Positions 44,419-53,220 of a stretch of 64,000 bases of DNA are shown here, piece after piece. Source of the stretch: Paenibacillus timonensis (GTDB lineage Bacteria > Bacillota > Bacilli > Paenibacillales > Paenibacillaceae); assembly GCF_009725205.1 (NCBI RefSeq), contig NZ_WNZY01000005.1:186001-250000 (forward strand). Direction: 5' to 3'. The notes beneath the pieces were generated by a model that saw only the letters and a list, made by a program, of their open reading frames with translations, was not told where the DNA came from and made no database searches. The position numbers were made by a program, and so were the translations under genes. Numbering within the stretch: position 1 is the stretch's first letter; the number at the start of each line of letters is the position of its first letter.

Positions 44419-45117
44419 TTAACGTCCCGCAGTATGCGAGCGATTCTTCCTATAAAGGATATAGCTTCTCCGGGCATAATTCAAGGGCACGCTCCAGACA
44501 TGGACGAGACGAGTAAACGGCCACAAGGCAAAGATCAGAAACCCCGCCAAAATGTGGATTTGAAACGAAATCGGCACCTCTGCCATATAAGAGGCCTCCG
44601 GCCGGAAGATAAGCAGGTTGCGGAACCAAATAGAGATCGTCTCCCGATAATCAAAATCCGGCTGCACATTATTCGTGACCAGCGTGGAGAACATCCCCAT
44701 AAATACGATGAACAACAACAGTCCGTTCACGATCATATCCGAGGCAGAACTGAGGTGGCGTACGTTCTTTATGGTCAAACGGCGCATGGTCAGGATCAGC
44801 ATCCCGGCAAACGTGATTACGCCGAACAGCCCTCCTCCATACATGGCGCCAAGGTGATACATATGCTCGTTGACGCCTAGAGCGGCCATCCACTCCTTAG
44901 GAATGCCTAATCCGGCGACATGTCCCATGATGACCGGAATGATCCCGATGTGAAACAACATACTGCCTAACATGAGTCGTTTCTTCTCCATAAATTCACT
45001 GGATTTCGCCGTCCAATTAAACTGGTCGTAACGGTAGCGGAATAGATGTCCTACCACGAACGTTGCCACGCATAAATACGGGAAGATGACCCATAGAAAT
45101 TGCTCAAACAGACTCAT
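44419..45117 (-). CDS. narI: Respiratory nitrate reductase gamma subunit, cytochrome b (NarI)
   Basis: 232 residues, five membrane helices, quinol-oxidising b-type cytochrome anchoring NarGH. Haem ligand regions: FVVGHLFRYRYDQFNWTAKSSEF, GSMLFHIGIIPVIMGHVAGLG (two His) and the C-terminal FQIHILAGFLIFALWPFTRLVHVWSVPL (two His). Overlaps the narJ stop by 14 bases. Ends in a short basic tail. Confidence 0.96.
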   Translation of the reverse strand: MSLFEQFLWVIFPYLCVATFVVGHLFRYRYDQFNWTAKSSEFMEKKRLMLGSMLFHIGIIPVIMGHVAGLGIPKEWMAALGVNEHMYHLGAMYGGGLFGVITFAGMLILTMRRLTIKNVRHLSSASDMIVNGLLLFIVFMGMFSTLVTNNVQPDFDYRETISIWFRNLLIFRPEASYMAEVPISFQIHILAGFLIFALWPFTRLVHVWSVPLNYARRSYILYRKNRSHTAGR

Positions 45118-45679
45118 GAACCTTCACCTCCTGTGACAAGCACAACTTAAACGTTTCCCGGAGGGCCTTGACGAGCTCATAATAAGGGTTTCCCTTTTGC
45201 TCCAGCGATTTCATCAACTGGTACGTGCCATCCTCCAGAATCGTTAACACCGTAAACATCCCTGTCTCGCTATGCGGATGTCCCTGCCAATTCGCTGCAG
45301 ACAAGAATTCCAACATCAGCGGCAGGAAATCCGGCAATTCCCGGTCGATCATTTCCATGCCGAACATTTCGTAAACCGCTTTAAGTGACGTAAGCAATTG
45401 ACCGCGATCTTTGGAATCCTCGTATTTAAAAAAAGTCATATACAGCGTAGACGACTTTTCAAAATCAAACGTGTCCACGTAAAGCTCCTCGATCTCTTCC
45501 ATGCTGAGCGCAAGCATCTGCTCCCGATATTTCGTTACCGGCTCCATCACCGTCGATGGCAGAACCTCATCCCCGCTTTCGCGGATCGATGCGAACATCT
45601 CTTTATCAGGGTAGACGAGCTGCCCGGCAAAGAAGCCGAACAACTCGCGGTTTTCATCCAGTTTCGCCAGATCAATCAC
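45104..45679 (-). CDS. narJ: Nitrate reductase molybdenum cofactor assembly chaperone (NarJ)
   Basis: 191 residues, TorD-like all-alpha chaperone needed to load the cofactor into NarG. Pieces: REQMLALSMEEIEELYVDTFDFEKSSTLYMTFFKYEDSKDRGQLL, then LPDFLPLMLEFLSA. I chose the GTG at 45679 (VIDLAKLDENRELFGFF), which follows GGGGGATCTGGC and overlaps the end of narH by 8 bases; the frame stays open further upstream but has no better start. Confidence 0.93.
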   Translation of the reverse strand: MIDLAKLDENRELFGFFAGQLVYPDKEMFASIRESGDEVLPSTVMEPVTKYREQMLALSMEEIEELYVDTFDFEKSSTLYMTFFKYEDSKDRGQLLTSLKAVYEMFGMEMIDRELPDFLPLMLEFLSAANWQGHPHSETGMFTVLTILEDGTYQLMKSLEQKGNPYYELVKALRETFKLCLSQEVKVHESV

Positions 45680-47219
45680 GCCAGATCCCCCCGTAGAAGT
45701 TTTGTTCGTACAGATCCCGGCCACTTTTGCCGTGATTAGCCGGAATTGGAGTTGCCGGGCCGCATCCGTCGCAATCCATACCGAAACCTTCGGTGCCTTG
45801 GGACCGGTACGGATCCATGTATCCTTCCTTATGTGAAGTTGGGATCACAAAGCGATCCTCGTATTTCGCGATGGCCAGCAAACGATACATTTCCTCGATC
45901 TGCTGAGCGTTCAATCCGACGCGGGCCAAGCGGTTTTCGTCAAACGGCTTTTTGGAGAATTGTGCACGTTGGTATTGGCGCATCATCGCCATCCGTTGCA
46001 GGGCAATTTTGACGGTCGAAGTATCCCCTGCGGTCAGGAGATTGGCCAAATATTGAACCGGCGTTCTCATTTCTTCAATCGCTGGGAAGATCAGGTCCGG
46101 ATTTTGAATCGAATCCTTGCCTTCAAAATGACTCATAATCGGGCTAAGCGGCGGTACATACCACACCATCGGTAACGTGCGGTATTCCGGATGGAGCGGG
46201 AACGCCAGCTTATATTCGATCGCAAGTTTATAAACCGGCGAATCTTGGGCCGCTTCGATCCATTCCTCGGACAAGCCGTCTTTGCGGGCTTGCTCGATTA
46301 CTTTCGGATCATGCGGATCGAGGAACAAGCCGAGCTGCGCTTCGTACAAATCCTTCTCGTCCGGCGTGGAAGCCGCCTCTTGCACACGATCAGCGTCATA
46401 CAATAATACGCCAAGGTAGCGAATGCGACCCGTACACGTCTCGGAGCACACCGTTGGAAGTCCGGCTTCAATTCTCGGGAAGCAGAACGTACATTTTTCC
46501 GCTTTATTCGTTTTCCAGTTGAAGTAGACCTTCTTGTAAGGGCAACCCGTCATACAGTAACGCCAGCCGCGGCAGGCTTCTTGGTCGACAAGGACAATCC
46601 CGTCCTCATCACGCTTGTAGATCGCGCCCGATGGGCAAGACGCCACGCAGCTTGGATTCAGGCAGTGCTCACACAATCGTGGCAAGTACATCATAAACGA
46701 TTGCTCGAAGTTGAATTTAATTTCCTCTTCGATCTTCTCGATGTTCGGATCCTTAGGTCCGGTAATATGGCCGCCGGCTAGATCGTCTTCCCAGTTCGGC
46801 CCCCACTCCAGGTCCATCTTATCGCCGGTCACGGCGGATTTCGGCCGGGCGACCGGTTGGTGCTTCTTCTCTCCCGAATTCGTCAGCTTCTCGTAATCAT
46901 AAGTCCAAGGTTCGTAGTAATCTTTCATTTCCGGCATATCCGGGTTATAGAAAATTTTACCGAGGGCGATCTTCGACAGCTTGCTGCCGGATTTCAGCTC
47001 CAGCTTGCCGTTACGCATCGTCCAGCCGCCTTTGTAGTGCTCTTGATCCTCCCACCGTTTCGGATAACCGATCCCCGGCTTCGTTTCGACATTGTTAAAC
47101 CACATATATTCGGCGCCTTCCCGGTTCGTCCAAGTGCTCTTGCAGGTCACGCTGCAAGTGTGGCAGCCGATGCATTTGTCCAGGTTCAACACCATGGCGA
47201 TTTGCGCTTTAATCTTCAA
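45672..47219 (-). CDS. narH: Respiratory nitrate reductase beta subunit (NarH)
   Basis: 515 residues, carries four iron-sulfur clusters and passes electrons from NarI to NarG. Cysteine groups: CIGCHTCSVTC (about 16), CEHCLNPSCVASC, CRGWRYCMTGC and KCTFCFPRIEAGLPTVCSETC. The Trp in CRGWRYC replaces a Cys and marks the [3Fe-4S] cluster, as in other NarH. Starts with TTG at 47219 behind GGAGGTCGACTGGC and overlaps the narG stop by 11 bases. Confidence 0.97.
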   Translation of the reverse strand: MKIKAQIAMVLNLDKCIGCHTCSVTCKSTWTNREGAEYMWFNNVETKPGIGYPKRWEDQEHYKGGWTMRNGKLELKSGSKLSKIALGKIFYNPDMPEMKDYYEPWTYDYEKLTNSGEKKHQPVARPKSAVTGDKMDLEWGPNWEDDLAGGHITGPKDPNIEKIEEEIKFNFEQSFMMYLPRLCEHCLNPSCVASCPSGAIYKRDEDGIVLVDQEACRGWRYCMTGCPYKKVYFNWKTNKAEKCTFCFPRIEAGLPTVCSETCTGRIRYLGVLLYDADRVQEAASTPDEKDLYEAQLGLFLDPHDPKVIEQARKDGLSEEWIEAAQDSPVYKLAIEYKLAFPLHPEYRTLPMVWYVPPLSPIMSHFEGKDSIQNPDLIFPAIEEMRTPVQYLANLLTAGDTSTVKIALQRMAMMRQYQRAQFSKKPFDENRLARVGLNAQQIEEMYRLLAIAKYEDRFVIPTSHKEGYMDPYRSQGTEGFGMDCDGCGPATPIPANHGKSGRDLYEQNFYGGIWRD

Positions 47220-50200
47220 GCCAGTCGACCTCCTTCAGTTTGCGCACGGCAACGTAGACATCACGCTGGTTGCCGATCGGTCCGTAGTAGTTGAAGCCGT
47301 AGCTGAGCTGGGCATAACCCCCGACGAGCTGCGTCGGCTTCAAGTGAATTCGCGTCGGAGCATTATGGCTGCCGCCTCGCTCTCCCGTGATTTCCGAACC
47401 CGGTACGTTGATGTGTTTATCTTGAGCGTGATACATAAACATCGTGCCCTTCGGCATCCGGTGGCTGACCACCGCTCTGGCCGTTACGACGCCGTTGCGG
47501 TTATAGACCTCCAGCCAATCGTTATCGTTAATCTGGTGCGCTTCCGCATCCTCGTTGCTGATCCACACGGTTGGACCGCCCCGGAACAAGGTCAACATGT
47601 GCAGATTATCCTGGTACGTGCTATGGATGTTCCATTTGCCGTGCGGCGTCAGGTAACGCAATACCAATGCATCTTTGCCACCCTCAACCTGCTTGTCTCG
47701 CGGACCAAACACCATCGGCGGCAACGTCGGCTTGTAGACCGGCAACGCCTCCCCGAATTGCAGGAAGATTTGGTGATCCAGATAAAAATGCTGGCGTCCG
47801 GTTAACGTCCGGAATGGCACTAACCGTTCGATATTGGTCGTAAACGGCGAATACCGACGTCCCGATTTGTTCGAGCCGCTAAATACCGGCGTCGGAATGA
47901 CCTCCCGCGGTTGAGCGGTGATATTCGCGAACGTGATCCGTTCGGCTGCGCGGTCGGCGGAAATATCCTTCAATTCTACGCCCGTATCCTGTTCCGCGGA
48001 TTCCCAGGCGCGTTGGGATACCTTCCCGTTCGTAGCCGAAGACAAATGCAGGACTGCATTGGCCGCTTGTCTCGCCGTACGCAGCTTCGGTCGACCGTTT
48101 TTGATCGTATCATCGATATAAGAGCCGTTGATCTTCTTCAAATCCTCATACTCTTCCTTGACGGAGAACGAGACTCCATGTGCGCCAACTTTGCCGGTTT
48201 CCAGGTTCGGACCCAGCGTGATGTACTTGTCATAAATCTTCGTATAATCGCGCTCGACCACGGTAAAGCCAGGCATCGTTTTGCCGAGGATCGGCTGGAT
48301 CTCCCCGTGTTTCCAATCCTTCACTTCCCCATAAGGTTGGGCGATTTCAGCCATCGAATCATGTCCAAGCGGCGAAGAAACCAGGTCTTTGTATACGCCT
48401 GGCATATGCTCCTTGGCCATTTCGGACAGGACGCTGGCGAGTGTCCGGTAAATATCCCAGTCGGTGCGTGACTCCCAGAGCGGATCGATCGCCGGGTTAA
48501 ACGGATGCACGAACGGGTGCATGTCGGTCGAGGAGAGATCCACCTTCTCGTACCAGGTTGCCGCCGGGAGAACGATGTCGGCATACATCGGTGTCGCCGT
48601 CATCCGGAAGTCAAGCGCTACAAGCAGATCCAACTTGCCTTCCACCTCATCGCGCCAAACGATTTCTTCCGGCTTCTCCTCATCGTTCGGGTTGGATAAC
48701 AATCCGTTATGCGTCCCAAGCAAATGCTTCATAAAGAACTCTTGGCCTTTCGCCGAGCTGGAGATCAGGTTCGAGCGCCAAACGAACAGTGAACGCGGGA
48801 AGTTCTCCGGCGCATCCGGGTCCTCCACAGCGAACTTCGTTTCACCGGATACCACTTGCTCGTATGCGTGTTGGATGATCTCGGCGTTGTCCGTCTTGCC
48901 CTGAGCCGCCGCTTCTTCGGCGAAGGCCAAGCTGCTCTTGTTAAACTGCGGATACGAGGGCAACCAGCCCAGCCGAGCTGCCAACACATTGTAATCCGCC
49001 GGATGACGGTACGGGATATCACCGCCGGTTGGCGATTTCAACGATTCCGCGCTCATCTCCTCGTACTTCCATTGGTCGGTGGCAAAATAGAAGAACGAAG
49101 TCGCGTTTTGCAGCCGCGCCGGCGCTTGCCAGTCGCGAGCAAATGCGATCGTCGACCAGCCTTCGATCGGCCGGCATTTCTCCTGCCCTACATAGTGAGC
49201 CCAGCCGCCGCCGTTAACCCCCTGCGAAGCCGTCAGCATCACCAAGTTCAGAATCGAGCGGTAGATCGTATCACTGTTGAACCAGTGGTTGATCCCGGCG
49301 CCCATAATGATCATTGAACGCCCGCCCGTGTCCAGTGCGTTCTGCGCAAACTCGCGAGCGATTTGTACCACGAGCGACGCTTTGACGCCAGTAATCCGCT
49401 CTTGCCAAGCTGGAGTGTAATGCGACTCTGCGTCATCATATCCTTTGGCTGTATGGGTACTGCCCGGACGGGTTACTCCGTATTGACTAAGCATCAAATC
49501 ATGAACCGTTGCGGCCAGACGGGTTGATCCATCAGCCAGAGTAACTGTTTTGGCCGGAATCGACCGGGTAAACGTACCGTTGCCGTCAGCGTCAAAGTAA
49601 GGGAATACGATCTCTGTCCATTCTCCGCCGTGCGACTCGACCGACAAAGCCGGCTCAATCCGGCTTCCGTCTTCCTGGTCGAGGATCAGGTTCCACTTGA
49701 CGTCCTTCTCCCAGCGTTGGCCCATCGTTCCGTTCGGTACGACCAGTTCTCCCGCCGCTTCGTCATAAATAACCGGCTTCCATTCGGCATGCTCCGATGC
49801 CTGCCCCAAATCGCTTGCCCGCAAGAACCGGCCGGCTTTGTAGCTGCCTTCGTGCGGATCCAGCAAAATCAAGAACGGCATGTCCGTGTATTGTTTGGCG
49901 TAGTTCAAGAACATCGGTTCTTGGCGCTGTACATAAAATTCGTCCAGGATGACATGCGTCATCGCTTGAGCCACCGCTGCGTCCGTTCCCGGATGCGGAG
50001 CCAGCCAATTGTCGGCAAATTTCACGTTCTCCGCATGGTCCGGCGCTACGGACACCACCTTCGTCCCTTTGTAGCGAACCTCGGTCATGAAATGAGCATC
50101 CGGCGTCCGCGTCAGCGGAACGTTGGAGCCCCACATGATCAGGTATCCGGCGTTGTACCAATCGGACGACTCCGGCACATCGGTTTGTTCGCCCCAAATT

Positions 50201-50886
50201 TGCGGCGAAGCCGGCGGCAGGTCGGCATACCAGTCGTAGAAGCTGAGCATCTCGCCGCCCAGCAAGGAGATGAACCGTGCGCCCGAAGCGTAACTGATCA
50301 TCGACATAGCCGGAATCGGTGTAAACCCGGCAATCCGGTCGGGTCCATATTTCTTAATGGTATAAAGTAACTGCGCCGAGATCAGTTGGGTGGCTTCTTC
50401 CCAGGTCACGCGCACATGGCCGCCTTTACCGCGCGCCTGTTTATAGGATTGGGAAGCTTCGGGATTCTCGACGATGCTGGCCCAGGCCTCCAGGGGGTTC
50501 CCGTGATGCCTGGTCATCGCCTCTCGCCACAGACGCAGAAGACGACCGCGCATATAAGGGTATTTCACGCGCAGCGGGCTGTATTCATACCACGAGAACG
50601 ATGCCCCCCGCGGGCAGCCGCGTGGTTCGAACTCGGGCATGTCCGGTCCGCAGGACGGATAATCAATCTGCTGGTTCTCCCAGGTGATAATGCCGTTCTT
50701 CACAAATACTTTCCAACTGCAAGAACCGGTGCAGTTCACGCCATGCGTCGTCCGCACCACTTTATCGTGCGACCAGCGGCCGCGGTACATATTTTCCCAT
50801 TCCCGGCTTTTCTCTTCGATTTTCGTCCAATTTCCTGAAATCGTCTCCGGTTTCTTAAAAAAACTAAGTCCTGATCTTCGTTTCAC
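47209..50886 (-). CDS. narG: Respiratory nitrate reductase alpha subunit (NarG)
   Basis: 1225 residues, the Mo-bisMGD catalytic subunit reducing nitrate to nitrite on the cytoplasmic side. N-terminal FS0 cluster site HGVNCTGSCSWKVFVKNG (His + Cys), the Mo-ligand region SFYDWYADLPPASPQIWGEQ, MWGSNVPLTRTPDAHF, and the cofactor-binding C-terminus (HAQDKHINVPGSEITG). I chose the GTG at 50886 (start KRRSGLSFFKKPE) by likeness to other NarG N-termini, with GAAGGAG 11 bases upstream; the frame runs on to a TTG at 50913. First gene of narGHJI. Confidence 0.96.
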   Translation of the reverse strand: MKRRSGLSFFKKPETISGNWTKIEEKSREWENMYRGRWSHDKVVRTTHGVNCTGSCSWKVFVKNGIITWENQQIDYPSCGPDMPEFEPRGCPRGASFSWYEYSPLRVKYPYMRGRLLRLWREAMTRHHGNPLEAWASIVENPEASQSYKQARGKGGHVRVTWEEATQLISAQLLYTIKKYGPDRIAGFTPIPAMSMISYASGARFISLLGGEMLSFYDWYADLPPASPQIWGEQTDVPESSDWYNAGYLIMWGSNVPLTRTPDAHFMTEVRYKGTKVVSVAPDHAENVKFADNWLAPHPGTDAAVAQAMTHVILDEFYVQRQEPMFLNYAKQYTDMPFLILLDPHEGSYKAGRFLRASDLGQASEHAEWKPVIYDEAAGELVVPNGTMGQRWEKDVKWNLILDQEDGSRIEPALSVESHGGEWTEIVFPYFDADGNGTFTRSIPAKTVTLADGSTRLAATVHDLMLSQYGVTRPGSTHTAKGYDDAESHYTPAWQERITGVKASLVVQIAREFAQNALDTGGRSMIIMGAGINHWFNSDTIYRSILNLVMLTASQGVNGGGWAHYVGQEKCRPIEGWSTIAFARDWQAPARLQNATSFFYFATDQWKYEEMSAESLKSPTGGDIPYRHPADYNVLAARLGWLPSYPQFNKSSLAFAEEAAAQGKTDNAEIIQHAYEQVVSGETKFAVEDPDAPENFPRSLFVWRSNLISSSAKGQEFFMKHLLGTHNGLLSNPNDEEKPEEIVWRDEVEGKLDLLVALDFRMTATPMYADIVLPAATWYEKVDLSSTDMHPFVHPFNPAIDPLWESRTDWDIYRTLASVLSEMAKEHMPGVYKDLVSSPLGHDSMAEIAQPYGEVKDWKHGEIQPILGKTMPGFTVVERDYTKIYDKYITLGPNLETGKVGAHGVSFSVKEEYEDLKKINGSYIDDTIKNGRPKLRTARQAANAVLHLSSATNGKVSQRAWESAEQDTGVELKDISADRAAERITFANITAQPREVIPTPVFSGSNKSGRRYSPFTTNIERLVPFRTLTGRQHFYLDHQIFLQFGEALPVYKPTLPPMVFGPRDKQVEGGKDALVLRYLTPHGKWNIHSTYQDNLHMLTLFRGGPTVWISNEDAEAHQINDNDWLEVYNRNGVVTARAVVSHRMPKGTMFMYHAQDKHINVPGSEITGERGGSHNAPTRIHLKPTQLVGGYAQLSYGFNYYGPIGNQRDVYVAVRKLKEVDWLED

Positions 50887-50960
50887 GGAAGTGTTCACTC
50901 CTTCATCGCTCAAATGAATGCCTTTGACGGGGAATCAATGGTATTCGAGCTTCTGATTCC

Positions 50961-51003
50961 ATTATGAAACTCTTCGCTCCCGCTTCCCATCAGGGAATTC
51001 CCT
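50961..51003 (-). promoter_or_regulatory. narG promoter with NreC-type box
   Basis: Palindrome AGGGAATTCCCT (50992-51003) lies upstream of CATAAT (50966-50961 on the minus strand) as -10. The centre is 43.5 bp before the predicted start at 50954, identical to the nearer box of the nitrate transporter gene. No clear -35 is seen, as expected for an activated promoter. Confidence 0.65.
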
Positions 51004-51031
51004 TAGCCTGCCGGAGAATGCCCTATAACGA

Positions 51032-51056
51032 CAAAAAAACGCCGGATGGCGTTTTT
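51032..51056. terminator. Two-way terminator
   Basis: AAAAACGCC-GGAT-GGCGTTTTT, with further A and T runs. Ends the GNAT gene unit (minus strand) ahead of the narG promoter. Confidence 0.88.
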
Positions 51057-51072
51057 GGGTTCATTCGATCAT

Positions 51073-51549
51073 TTATTGTCGTAAATCCCTGATATACCAG
51101 GCATCGCAGGCGAAATGCTCCGACCCCTCCAGCGGCGCTTTCAACGGTTGAAAGCCGTGTTTGAGGTAAAAGCGGTTCGCCGCCTGCATCGACTGCAGCG
51201 TTTCCAGATAACATCTCTCGTAGTGACGTTTCGCGAAATCCAAGCATGTCTCCAGAAGACGAGCCGCGATGCCTGTACCGCGGATATCGCCTCGCAGGTA
51301 CATTTTTTGCAATTCGCACACCTCGGAGGAATCGGCAAACGGGGCAATTCCCGCCCCGCCAACGACCCGCCCGTCCTGCTCCACAACCCAGTAGGCTCTT
51401 CCCTCAACCTCATAATACCGCGACAGAGCACTAAGGCTGTTATCCTGCCAGGCTAAGCCTTCCCGGTTGCCGCCGAACTCGATCAGGCAATCGCGAATCA
51501 CGGCTTCAATCGCAGCGTTATCATCCGCTTGCAAAGATCTAATCATCAT
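51073..51549 (-). CDS. GNAT-family N-acetyltransferase
   Basis: 158 residues. Acetyl-CoA site: LQKMYLRGDIRGTGIAARLLETCLDFA (motif A, R/Q-x-x-G-x-G/A as RGTGIA) and AANRFYLKHGFQPL (motif B). Upstream half: VIRDCLIEFGGNREGLAWQD. Substrate unknown. GGAAGGACACCCG lies before the ATG pair. Probably last in the run DUF606-NUDIX-GNAT. Confidence 0.9.
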   Translation of the reverse strand: MMIRSLQADDNAAIEAVIRDCLIEFGGNREGLAWQDNSLSALSRYYEVEGRAYWVVEQDGRVVGGAGIAPFADSSEVCELQKMYLRGDIRGTGIAARLLETCLDFAKRHYERCYLETLQSMQAANRFYLKHGFQPLKAPLEGSEHFACDAWYIRDLRQ

Positions 51550-51567
51550 CGGGTGTCCTTCCTTCCG

Positions 51568-51969
51568 TCACAGCAAATTCATCTCATGCAACCGGTCGAA
51601 AATCATCCGGCTAATCAGCGACGTACGCTCGCGTTCCGCGTAGCTGAGCCACGCCATTTCCTCGATCTCGGAAGCCGGCTGGAGTTCTCCCTCAGCCTCT
51701 GCATAATAACAGGTCATTCGAACAAGCACACCCTCCGGTTTGCCGTCGGCTTGGGCTTCGAACGTCGCAAAAAACGCAATCGTCTCCGGCTTGACGGCAA
51801 CGGACAACTCTTCCTGAATTTCCCGCTGCAGCGTTTCACGGTCAGTCTCGCCGGGATCTCGCTTGCCGCCCGGAACATAAAACAGCTCCTTCCCCTTGGA
51901 GCGTACGTTTAACATGCGTCCCTCCCGTAAGGAGATCCAGGCGATTTTATCGATATTTTTCCCGTCCAT
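51568..51969 (-). CDS. NUDIX hydrolase
   Basis: 133 residues from the ATG at 51969 (GGGAGGCGTTAGGT upstream); an earlier start would overlap the preceding gene. Nudix box GKRDPGETDRETLQREIQEEL (about 37-57), with the REIQEE metal-binding core. Hydrolyses a nucleoside diphosphate linked to another group; substrate unknown. Lies between a GNAT gene and a DUF606 transporter gene. Confidence 0.92.
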   Translation of the reverse strand: MDGKNIDKIAWISLREGRMLNVRSKGKELFYVPGGKRDPGETDRETLQREIQEELSVAVKPETIAFFATFEAQADGKPEGVLVRMTCYYAEAEGELQPASEIEEMAWLSYAERERTSLISRMIFDRLHEMNLL

Positions 51970-51988
51970 ACCTAACGCCTCCCTCTCT

Positions 51989-52480
51989 TTATCCCTCATT
52001 CAAAGCTTCGCTATTTCGAACGGGACTGTTCTCGCTCTCGCGGCCCCCTCCTAATTTAAACACGAAGATTCCGCCGACAATAATCAGCACGCCGATCAGT
52101 TGATGAAGCGTAAACGGCATCTTTTGCAAACCTAGCCAGCCTAGAGAATCAAATAACAAAGCGAATCCCAGCTCCGAAGTCATCACAATGGCTACAGCGT
52201 AGGTTGGTCCCAGCATTTTCACCCCTTGTACCATGCTGGTGACGACGCCAACGCCAATCAAGCCGCTGAACCAAAACCAGGTTTGCATGCCGGGTAACGA
52301 CGTAAACATTCCCTTGCCTTCGACAACCAGGCCGATCCCAAAGGAAGCGGCAAAACCCAGACCTAACACCAGGGTCGTCGTCGTCCAATTTCCCGTCTGT
52401 TCATTGACTTTGGTATTAAACACGTTTTGCATCCCAACCAGTGCGCCCGCCGTTAACGCAAACAATATTCCCAACAGCAC
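51989..52480 (-). CDS. DUF606 (YdcZ-type) half-size DMT transporter 1
   Basis: 163 residues, five membrane helices: GILFALTAGALVGMQNVFNTKVNEQTGNW, TTLVLGLGFAASFGIGLV, FWFSGLIGVGVVTSMVQGVKML, then GPTYAVAIVMTSELGFALLFDSLGWLG and LHQLIGVLIIVGGIFVFKLG. These small membrane proteins of the drug/metabolite superfamily generally work in pairs. GTG start behind AGGAGGAATTCTAG. Same direction as the Crp-family gene 13 bases upstream and the second DUF606 gene. Confidence 0.9.
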   Translation of the reverse strand: MLLGILFALTAGALVGMQNVFNTKVNEQTGNWTTTTLVLGLGFAASFGIGLVVEGKGMFTSLPGMQTWFWFSGLIGVGVVTSMVQGVKMLGPTYAVAIVMTSELGFALLFDSLGWLGLQKMPFTLHQLIGVLIIVGGIFVFKLGGGRESENSPVRNSEALNEG

Positions 52481-52492
52481 CTAGAATTCCTC

Positions 52493-53191
52493 CTATTCGT
52501 AAATATTCCGGCTGACCAGATTACGAAGGCCCTCTCGGTCCGTCACCGTAATCCCCTGCCGGCTTCGCTCAATCAAGCCTAGCTCCGCAAATTTCTGGAG
52601 CACCCGGTTTAAATGCCGATAGCTGGTGCCAATCAAGTTGGCCGCATCGGCCAGATCGGACGTCCCAAGCTTTCCCAGGAACAGAGCATCCGCTTCGTCA
52701 TAAGAAACAGACAAGAGATAGCTCGCCAGGCGAATCTCAACCGGATACAGCAAATTAAAGCTCATCGAACTGGATTTCATATAGAATTTCTTCGTGATGA
52801 TATCCAGCAAAAAATGCAGCAGCGGCGAATGATCCGCACTGTATTTATGCAACCAGCGATATTCCACCCCGATCATATGGACCGGGGACACCGCTTCAAC
52901 CGTATTAATGATGTCTCCATTCCGGATGAATTCGACATCCCCTACAACTTCTAGCGGATTTTTGAAGGAGATGACCAATGTGCGGCCTTCCGGAGACGTA
53001 TTGAAAATTTTGATTTTCCCTCGGACCAGTACGTACAACGAATGTGAGGGTTCCCCCTGCGTGCAGATCAGTTCACCTTGATCATATCCATAAAGCGTCA
53101 AGTAAGGCAGCAGCGCTTCGGGAAACACACTACGGAGTTTGTACATGTCCATATAATCGGCCAATAAAGCCGGATCCGCAATTTCTTTCAT
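52493..53191 (-). CDS. Crp/Fnr-family regulator (YeiL-like)
   Basis: 232 residues. Cyclic-nucleotide-binding-fold domain (about 20-140: YGYDQGELICTQGEPSHSLYVLVRGKIKIFNTSPEGRTLVI) and a winged helix (LGTSDLADAANLIGTSYRHLNRVLQKFAELGLIER). The Arg/Ser ligands for cAMP are not in place, and there is no Cys set for an Fe-S cluster, so it is not an Fnr. Flanked on both sides by DUF606 half-transporter genes, which it probably controls. Confidence 0.9.
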   Translation of the reverse strand: MKEIADPALLADYMDMYKLRSVFPEALLPYLTLYGYDQGELICTQGEPSHSLYVLVRGKIKIFNTSPEGRTLVISFKNPLEVVGDVEFIRNGDIINTVEAVSPVHMIGVEYRWLHKYSADHSPLLHFLLDIITKKFYMKSSSMSFNLLYPVEIRLASYLLSVSYDEADALFLGKLGTSDLADAANLIGTSYRHLNRVLQKFAELGLIERSRQGITVTDREGLRNLVSRNIYE

Positions 53192-53220
53192 GACCGTTCT
53201 CTCCCCGAGGCCCGAATCTA

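Noticed and set aside
49630..50370. 246-codon plus-strand frame opposite narG
   Set aside because: Lies wholly inside the well-supported narG gene, Arg/His-rich composition and no ribosome site; other long frames opposite narG, narH and the Mo subunit are rejected likewise.
52493..53191. Crp-family regulator considered as Fnr controlling narG
   Set aside because: Only one Cys in the sensor domain, no Fe-S motif, and no Fnr box seen before narG.
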